Shown here: positions 59,182 through 64,000 of the stretch, piece by piece | Position numbering within the stretch: position 1 is the first letter of the stretch | How the letters are laid out: every line of letters begins with the position of its first letter | Assembly: GCA_036677685.1 (NCBI GenBank) | Contig: JAVBWA010000034.1 | Location: 1 to 64,000, forward strand | Reading direction: 5' to 3' | DNA: 64,000 bases | Source: JAQUBU01 sp036677685 | GTDB lineage: Bacteria > Bacillota > Syntrophomonadia > Syntrophomonadales > Syntrophomonadaceae | Notes under the pieces: model-generated | Databases searched by the model: none | Told to the model about the DNA's origin: nothing | What the model saw: only the letters and a program-made list of their open reading frames with translations | Position numbers and translations under genes: made by a program

Positions 59182-60030
59182 TCACCTTATTTTACTGAAT
59201 ACCCTTTGAGCGTTGTTGAAGAAAACATCTTCATAGTTTTCTTCAGGTATTAAAAGCTTTATAAATTCGATATAGGGTGCAATCGGTACAAGTGGCCAAT
59301 CTGATCCGAACATCACTTTATGATAGATTTTATCGTAAATTAACCCTCTTCTTATATTGTCTATAAACAGTCTTTCACCCATTAATTCCTCTACCCGCTG
59401 TTGGCTGCCTACTATTAATCCAGATAGGTCGGCAAATACATTGGTGTTATTAGAAACAACCACTGCAGTATCCATTACCCACGGGTTACCAAAATGAGCA
59501 ATTACAAAGTTCACTTTTTTATATTCTGCTGCCAGCCGATTAACTGTTAAAGGGTGGGAAAACTCCAGATAACCTCTATAAGAAAAAGTATCTCCGGTAT
59601 GAATAACTACAGGTAAATCATATTTTTCCGCCAACTTGTAGACAGGTTCATAAATCTTATCAAAAACATGTACAGGATAGTACCCGGGATATATCTTCAA
59701 ACCTACTACAGCAGGCAGCTCAATATCCTTTTCAAGTCCGCGGATACTCTCCCTGGTCAAACAAAATGGGTTGATCCCTGCACAGTATCTTAATGTTTCA
59801 GGAGTCTTACTTTCCAGATCCAAATTCATTGGATTTTGTACTTTTTCATCGGGAAATGATTTCCTTTTGCTTTCATTAACTCCCATCCCTATACCCATAA
59901 TAATATCGGATTGTTCAAACTCCCTTTTCAGACCTTCTTCCGAATAATTTACAAGTGATATACTTTGGGCCATATTAACAAATCTTGTTATGTTTGAAAA
60001 ATGCATGTGGGCATCAATAATCTTCATCAT
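59182..60030 (-). CDS. Amidohydrolase-2 family metal-dependent hydrolase
   Basis: The 282-residue TIM-barrel protein has the metal-binding start IIDAHMHFSN (residues 4-13), LPVVIHTGDT near 138-147, VIAHFGNPW near 174-182 and MFGSDWPLVPIAPYIEF near 240-256. These are the conserved His and Asp of amidohydrolase-2 (PF04909) enzymes, which decarboxylate or hydrolyse small ring or carboxyl compounds. The exact substrate is unknown. GGAGATAAG lies upstream of the ATG pair. Confidence 0.85.
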   Translation of the reverse strand: MMKIIDAHMHFSNITRFVNMAQSISLVNYSEEGLKREFEQSDIIMGIGMGVNESKRKSFPDEKVQNPMNLDLESKTPETLRYCAGINPFCLTRESIRGLEKDIELPAVVGLKIYPGYYPVHVFDKIYEPVYKLAEKYDLPVVIHTGDTFSYRGYLEFSHPLTVNRLAAEYKKVNFVIAHFGNPWVMDTAVVVSNNTNVFADLSGLIVGSQQRVEELMGERLFIDNIRRGLIYDKIYHKVMFGSDWPLVPIAPYIEFIKLLIPEENYEDVFFNNAQRVFSKIR

Positions 60031-60453
60031 AACTTATCTCCTGATTACGATCTTTTTAAATTATCTCCATCCTTTTTAAAAACATTCAGTCAATCAAGCG
60101 TTCCGGTAGGTCAGAGGTACAGTTCTCCTGATCGATCTGCATTAATAAATTCCTATCTAAACCAATCCATTGATGGGAGATGGCGCTGCCTGACAATCAA
60201 TTCGCAGATCACCGTATCGCTCTGTTCAATTTTCCACATATAGTCACAACTTGTCTAATTGAACGGAATTATGGTGGCAATTTATGGTTGTTGGATATAA
60301 AAATAAAGCCTATGATTTTTATTAGGGAATTCTGCTGGATTTTGACACATCGCTACCATAGGCCGCGAGCCGGATCTTGAGTATGGAGAGTATTCAACTG
60401 GAAATTAAGCTCATTTGGTGGTTCTGCTAATATCATACGAGGGGAGGCTGTTT
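60031..60453. other. Gene-free stretch
   Basis: About 420 bases between divergent genes. I see no supported ORF, RNA or clear repeat; short A/T-rich segments could hold promoters. GAGGGGAGG just before 60454 is the ribosome binding site of the next gene. Confidence 0.4.
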
Positions 60454-61656
60454 ATGAAAATAATTAAACGTATAATTAGTGTAACACTTGTTGTCGCCGG
60501 AGTATTTATGGGTATTGGGTCGAATATTCCAGTACTGACAGCAGATAGCATCACCGCCTCGCCTATCCGATACAACCTGTCGGTGGACGGTGAAAGCGCC
60601 TCTCTGTGGGCGTATGTTATCGACGGCGGCGTGTATTTTAAGCTGCGTGATGTTGCGAAGGCTCTCGGGGAAACCAGGAAACGTTTTAATGTAACCTGGG
60701 ACGGTCCAAATAATGAAGTATACATCTACTCCCTTACGGCTTATTCGGAAGCCGGCGACGGGCCGGTTCCGCCAGAGGATATGGGAAGCAAGACAGCCTC
60801 TCCGGCCACATCGAAAGTATACTTGAACAAGCGATACCATGAATTGGGTTGTACCGTTTACCGTATCGGCGACAGCAACTACCTTAAGCTGTCTGATCTT
60901 GCCGGAGCTTTAGACTTCTATATGGCATACGACGGCGCAAACGCGGTTGAAATCGATACTTCAGCGGGATATTCGATTACGGGGGATAAAATATACAATT
61001 CGGATAATACGCGGCTGAGCTATAAACCGGTCACCGGTGTGATATCCTCTTTAAACACGGATCTGGACGGCGATGGCCAAAATGAAACCGCCGAGTTAGT
61101 CGTATCAGGGGAGGAAGCAAGAGAATGGAGGCTTATTTATAAAGACGGCGCATCGGAAGTCTCTATTCCGGTATTTAAAGGAAACGAATCCGGGTTTTCC
61201 ACTTCCATTGCCGCCGGTCACATGATCAGTGAGAGTTCAATGGATTTTCTAATCGCGATCGATTATATGAGCATGCCGTTTGGCGGCGCCGGCTATGAGC
61301 TTTACCGCTTTCAGGACGGAGTCTTTACCAAAGTAGATGTATCGGGAATCACGGACGGGACTGAATTTGATGTCAGCGTGGACGAAAATAAAAAAACGGC
61401 GAAGCTCACGGCAAACGGTTCAGAAAAGACGGTCGAGCTTTCCGATATGGCGTTATCTGATTATAAACGGTACGGTAAGGGATTTTGCCAGGACTTCTTC
61501 ATCAGCATGAAATTTCAGAGCGTCGAAGGCTGCGCTTTGCCCGAGCTTGTCACAACGGAAGTGATCGCCGCCGTTTTGCCGAATAGCTTAACGGATCTTC
61601 ACACCACATATCGATATATTGACGGTGTCTGGAAGGTTCAAAGCGTAGAATTTTGA
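60454..61656 (+). CDS. Secreted stalk-domain (copper amine oxidase N-like) protein
   Basis: The 400-residue protein has a signal peptide (IISVTLVVAGVFMGIG, cleavage near LTADS). Two copper-amine-oxidase-N-like stalk modules follow: AYVIDGGVYFKLRDVAKALG, then GDSNYLKLSDLAGALDFYMA. It then has a domain with a calcium-type loop DLDGDGQNETAEL near residues 205-217. Such proteins sit in the cell wall of Clostridia; the stalk region binds wall polymers. No enzyme motif is recognised. ATG 60454 has GGGGAGG; the frame is open earlier without a site. Confidence 0.8.
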   Translation: MKIIKRIISVTLVVAGVFMGIGSNIPVLTADSITASPIRYNLSVDGESASLWAYVIDGGVYFKLRDVAKALGETRKRFNVTWDGPNNEVYIYSLTAYSEAGDGPVPPEDMGSKTASPATSKVYLNKRYHELGCTVYRIGDSNYLKLSDLAGALDFYMAYDGANAVEIDTSAGYSITGDKIYNSDNTRLSYKPVTGVISSLNTDLDGDGQNETAELVVSGEEAREWRLIYKDGASEVSIPVFKGNESGFSTSIAAGHMISESSMDFLIAIDYMSMPFGGAGYELYRFQDGVFTKVDVSGITDGTEFDVSVDENKKTAKLTANGSEKTVELSDMALSDYKRYGKGFCQDFFISMKFQSVEGCALPELVTTEVIAAVLPNSLTDLHTTYRYIDGVWKVQSVEF

Positions 61657-62012
61657 TGTTGGCGAGGCTTTGCCGGGAACCGTGGAAAATAAAAGGGTAT
61701 AGTACTGGGCGCTGATATAGTATTTGCCGTCTATAGTCAGCGGTTTTCTGGTCTGTTTTGGCTTTATCCCCGAATCACTGTTGGATATGACAAGCTCATT
61801 GAACATCGGTGGAATACTTGAGGGCGTACCAAGCATTGGTGCTTTTACTGATGGTATGCCTGCCAGTGAGGGGAGAAAAGGAACTCCATCGCTCGTCTAC
61901 TTGCTTTTTTAGGAATAGGCATTTATCAACAGAGTTCCGATGTGCCCGCTCGTCACGGTTGCCGAAGCGCGGAGTTGATACGGGAAAATAGATTGCTAGA
62001 GAGGGATTACAT
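61657..62012. other. Gene-free stretch, possibly degenerate
   Basis: No frame is supported in about 355 bases. The minus strand has an open frame (61588-61836) that lacks a ribosome binding site and overlaps the end of the upstream gene, so I regard it as chance or a relic. Confidence 0.4.
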
Positions 62013-62972
62013 ATGTTTGTGGTTCATAAAAAGATTGGTATTGCTGCAATTTGTATTGTCATGTTAGGTATATTAATCACAGGATGTCATCAACAAGAAA
62101 AAAATGTACTTCCAGCATCTAAGGAACCTGTGCGAGAAGAAGTTGAAACCAATTCCCAGCCGAAAGAGAGCATAACTGGCACAAATGAGGTAAAACAAAA
62201 CGGTGATACCAGTGAAGAACAGAAACATGAGACAGCGGAAGTTTCGTTTGCTTTCTATCCAAGTGGTCCAGACTTTATAAAAAGCGTTATTAATGAGCGG
62301 GGCAACGTAGAAATTACCGATGACATGCGTGAGAAATTCAACTTGTTTGCCAGGGATTATCGTTGGTGCTACATGCCGGATATGAATTATTATGAGTCTT
62401 TTTTTGAGGCCAACGAATACGCCCAATCCTTTGGATATAATAATTTTGGCTTTGCGGTCTTTTATGTGTTGAATTATATGAAGTGTCCTGAAAAAATAAG
62501 TGACAATGACATGCAAAGTGCCATTCAAAGCCTATTTGTTGCGAAGCAGGTTTATAAAGATATGCCACATCAGGCTTACCGGAAATTAGCAGACTATGAG
62601 GACGGCTATTATTCCCCGTGGCCGGAAGGTGGATTGGATCATAACAGAATGTTTTATTTACTAACAAAATTAGAAATTGTACAGTATGGGGACGATGGTG
62701 TCTATATTACAGTCCGCACCAATAGTTGCTATTTTAATGGTCCTGGCTATGAGCCCGGCGAGAATGAAAAATGGCTGATTGAAAAATCAAATAAAATGGG
62801 AATGCCTGATATGCAAGCCGCTGCAGAACTTGTAAAAAATGGAGAGATGAAAGAACTCAAGGGAGATAGTAATTTTGAAACAACAATTTATATTAAATTC
62901 AATGGACAAAAAGCAGACAGTTATAACCCACGATTTGTTTTTAATAATACTTATGGTAATGAACCTAATTAA
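62013..62972 (+). CDS. Lipoprotein of unknown function
   Basis: The 319-residue lipoprotein has a signal ending ILITGCHQQ (acceptor Cys at residue 25) and a polar, low-complexity linker to about residue 75. A globular region rich in aromatic residues follows, with RDYRWCYMPDMNYYESFFEA and LADYEDGYYSPWPEGGLDHN segments. I do not recognise the domain. AGAGAGGG precedes the ATG. It should be anchored on the outside of the membrane. Confidence 0.7.
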   Translation: MFVVHKKIGIAAICIVMLGILITGCHQQEKNVLPASKEPVREEVETNSQPKESITGTNEVKQNGDTSEEQKHETAEVSFAFYPSGPDFIKSVINERGNVEITDDMREKFNLFARDYRWCYMPDMNYYESFFEANEYAQSFGYNNFGFAVFYVLNYMKCPEKISDNDMQSAIQSLFVAKQVYKDMPHQAYRKLADYEDGYYSPWPEGGLDHNRMFYLLTKLEIVQYGDDGVYITVRTNSCYFNGPGYEPGENEKWLIEKSNKMGMPDMQAAAELVKNGEMKELKGDSNFETTIYIKFNGQKADSYNPRFVFNNTYGNEPN

Positions 62973-63110
62973 ACATGATATGTTCCAATGGTTAGGAGCA
63001 AGCGGAGAACCGTCCCCGCTTACTTCTATTGCTAAGAGATCGAGGTGCCATTACGGATGTATGCTAATGATTATGACCTGAATATTAGGAGACCTGGAGG
63101 ATGATCAGAT

Positions 63111-63992
63111 ATGAATGAATATAGATATAAAAAAATCGATGCATTTACATCTAAAAAGTCATTGGGCAATCCGGCAGCATGCATTTATTTGGATAATGAC
63201 CAAACCCTGGACGAAGATAAAATGCAGGCAATTGCCAGGCAGCATAAAGGTTTTGTTTCTGAAGTTGTGTATTGTAGCAAATCATCGTTGGCAGATTATA
63301 AATTGCTTTATTATTCGTCCGAGTGTGAAGTGGATTTCTGCGGGCATGGTACTATTGCATGCATGTATAGTCTTATTAAAAGTACACCGTATTTGATGGA
63401 AAAAAGTGAACTGCTTGTTGAAACCAATAGGAAAGGGGTATTGACTGTTTACAACCAGATTATCGAGCAGGATGCAGTATATATTACCGCTCCGGAACCT
63501 GAACATATTGGTACAGATTTATCATTAGAGCTTATAGCCAAAAATCTAAATTTGGAAACCGGACAAGTTTCCGATAAATATCAGATTGATATGATTGATG
63601 CGGGATTAAGAACATTAATAGTACCTATTGCCAAGCTTGAAGACGAAATTGGGGTTTGGCCGAAAGAACAGCAGCTCAAGATCTTTTGTATAGACCACGA
63701 TATTGATATTATTTTGATATTCTCCAAAGAAGTACAAAACCCTGAAAATATAGCCCATACTAGAGTTTTTGCTCCCCGCTTCGGATATTTGGAGGACCCG
63801 GCTACTGGATCAGGCAATTGTGCATTTGCTTATTATATGCTAAAAAACAAGCTCTACAGTGGTGGCAATATTTCAATTGAGCAGGGTAGTGCTGAAATGG
63901 AATATAACATTGTAAAATTGAATACTCAAAATGACAAAGTACTATTTGGAGGTCATGCCACTAATCGTATTATCGGTAAATATTTATTATAA
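63111..63992 (+). CDS. PhzF-family isomerase/epimerase
   Basis: The 293-residue protein matches the PhzF/diaminopimelate epimerase-like fold: KIDAFTSKKSLGNPAACIYL near residues 8-27, a catalytic-type Glu in GFVSEVVYCSK near 45, ECEVDFCGHGTIACMYSL near 69-86 and EDPATGSGNCAFAYYML near 226-242. Family enzymes isomerise or epimerise small carboxylates without cofactors; only a few substrates are known. It is complete, ending 8 bases before the window edge. GGAGACCTGGAGG precedes the ATG. Confidence 0.88.
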   Translation: MNEYRYKKIDAFTSKKSLGNPAACIYLDNDQTLDEDKMQAIARQHKGFVSEVVYCSKSSLADYKLLYYSSECEVDFCGHGTIACMYSLIKSTPYLMEKSELLVETNRKGVLTVYNQIIEQDAVYITAPEPEHIGTDLSLELIAKNLNLETGQVSDKYQIDMIDAGLRTLIVPIAKLEDEIGVWPKEQQLKIFCIDHDIDIILIFSKEVQNPENIAHTRVFAPRFGYLEDPATGSGNCAFAYYMLKNKLYSGGNISIEQGSAEMEYNIVKLNTQNDKVLFGGHATNRIIGKYLL

Positions 63993-64000
63993 AAAGAAAC

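Noticed and set aside
61588..61836. Minus-strand frame of 82 codons overlapping the end of the stalk-domain gene
   Set aside because: No ribosome binding site, a partial overlap with a real gene and no recognisable domain.
1..64000. CRISPR arrays, tRNA and rRNA genes
   Set aside because: No regularly spaced identical repeats, no tRNA-like cloverleaf sequences with T-loop consensus, and no rRNA motifs were noticed on either strand.

Overview
The window looks like the chromosome of an anaerobic, probably spore-forming Firmicute of the Clostridia; a Syntrophomonas-like relative is my best guess, but this is inference. The support is a three-gene NuoE/NuoF/[FeFe]-hydrogenase operon, a T-box leader read by an ileS gene, a DacF-type carboxypeptidase next to an M16 peptidase, dut and a YlmC/YmxH sporulation gene, and strong AGGAGG ribosome binding sites. 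No rRNA, tRNA, CRISPR array or intact transposase was seen.

Layout. 0-4 kb: a DJ-1/PfpI protein, a RelB-type antitoxin whose toxin is reduced to a 21-codon stub, an acetyltransferase and a secreted cell-wall hydrolase with two peptidoglycan-binding repeats. 4.3-8.1 kb: a four-gene operon joining a ribose-type ABC importer to a pseudouridine-5'-phosphate glycosidase (PsuG) homologue. 8.2-12.2 kb: a PAS-GGDEF-HD-GYP c-di-GMP protein and a MerR-controlled MFS pump. 12.5-14.3 kb: hicAB and a divergent pair of XRE regulators, with operators visible in the promoters. 14.7-19.7 kb: a DUF1062 gene overlapping an isolated copy of ribosomal protein L35, a soluble chemoreceptor with a zinc-binding tail, and small regulator genes. 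20-25.7 kb: a D-serine dehydratase group, an M20 amidohydrolase and a PcrA/UvrD helicase. 25.8-33 kb: accessory genes, three of them followed by copies of one hairpin repeat.

32.9-37.4 kb is the most distinctive part. A NAD-linked [FeFe]-hydrogenase operon is preceded by two copies of a structured, terminator-ending leader, with a roughly 470-nt structured-RNA-like element between them. 37.6-43.7 kb: a cysteine-rich Csp-like protein, acetyltransferases, a flavodoxin-ferredoxin protein without an ordinary start codon, and a beta-helix protein fused in frame to a decayed transposase. 43.7-56.4 kb: a tandem HD-GYP protein, an ABC exporter, a T-box-controlled isoleucyl-tRNA synthetase with a GXHH signature in place of HXGH, and a VanW / deacetylase / DacF / M16 peptidase / dut / ymxH run. 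56.5-64 kb: a CBO0543 membrane protein, a membrane-anchored MutS-like ATPase, an amidohydrolase, two secreted proteins and a PhzF-family enzyme.

Several small interspersed repeats and two decayed gene fragments (copies of the MutS-like gene and of a CoA-binding protein gene in this same window) show that intergenic DNA here has been shuffled repeatedly. All functions are read from recognised motifs; no database search was possible.
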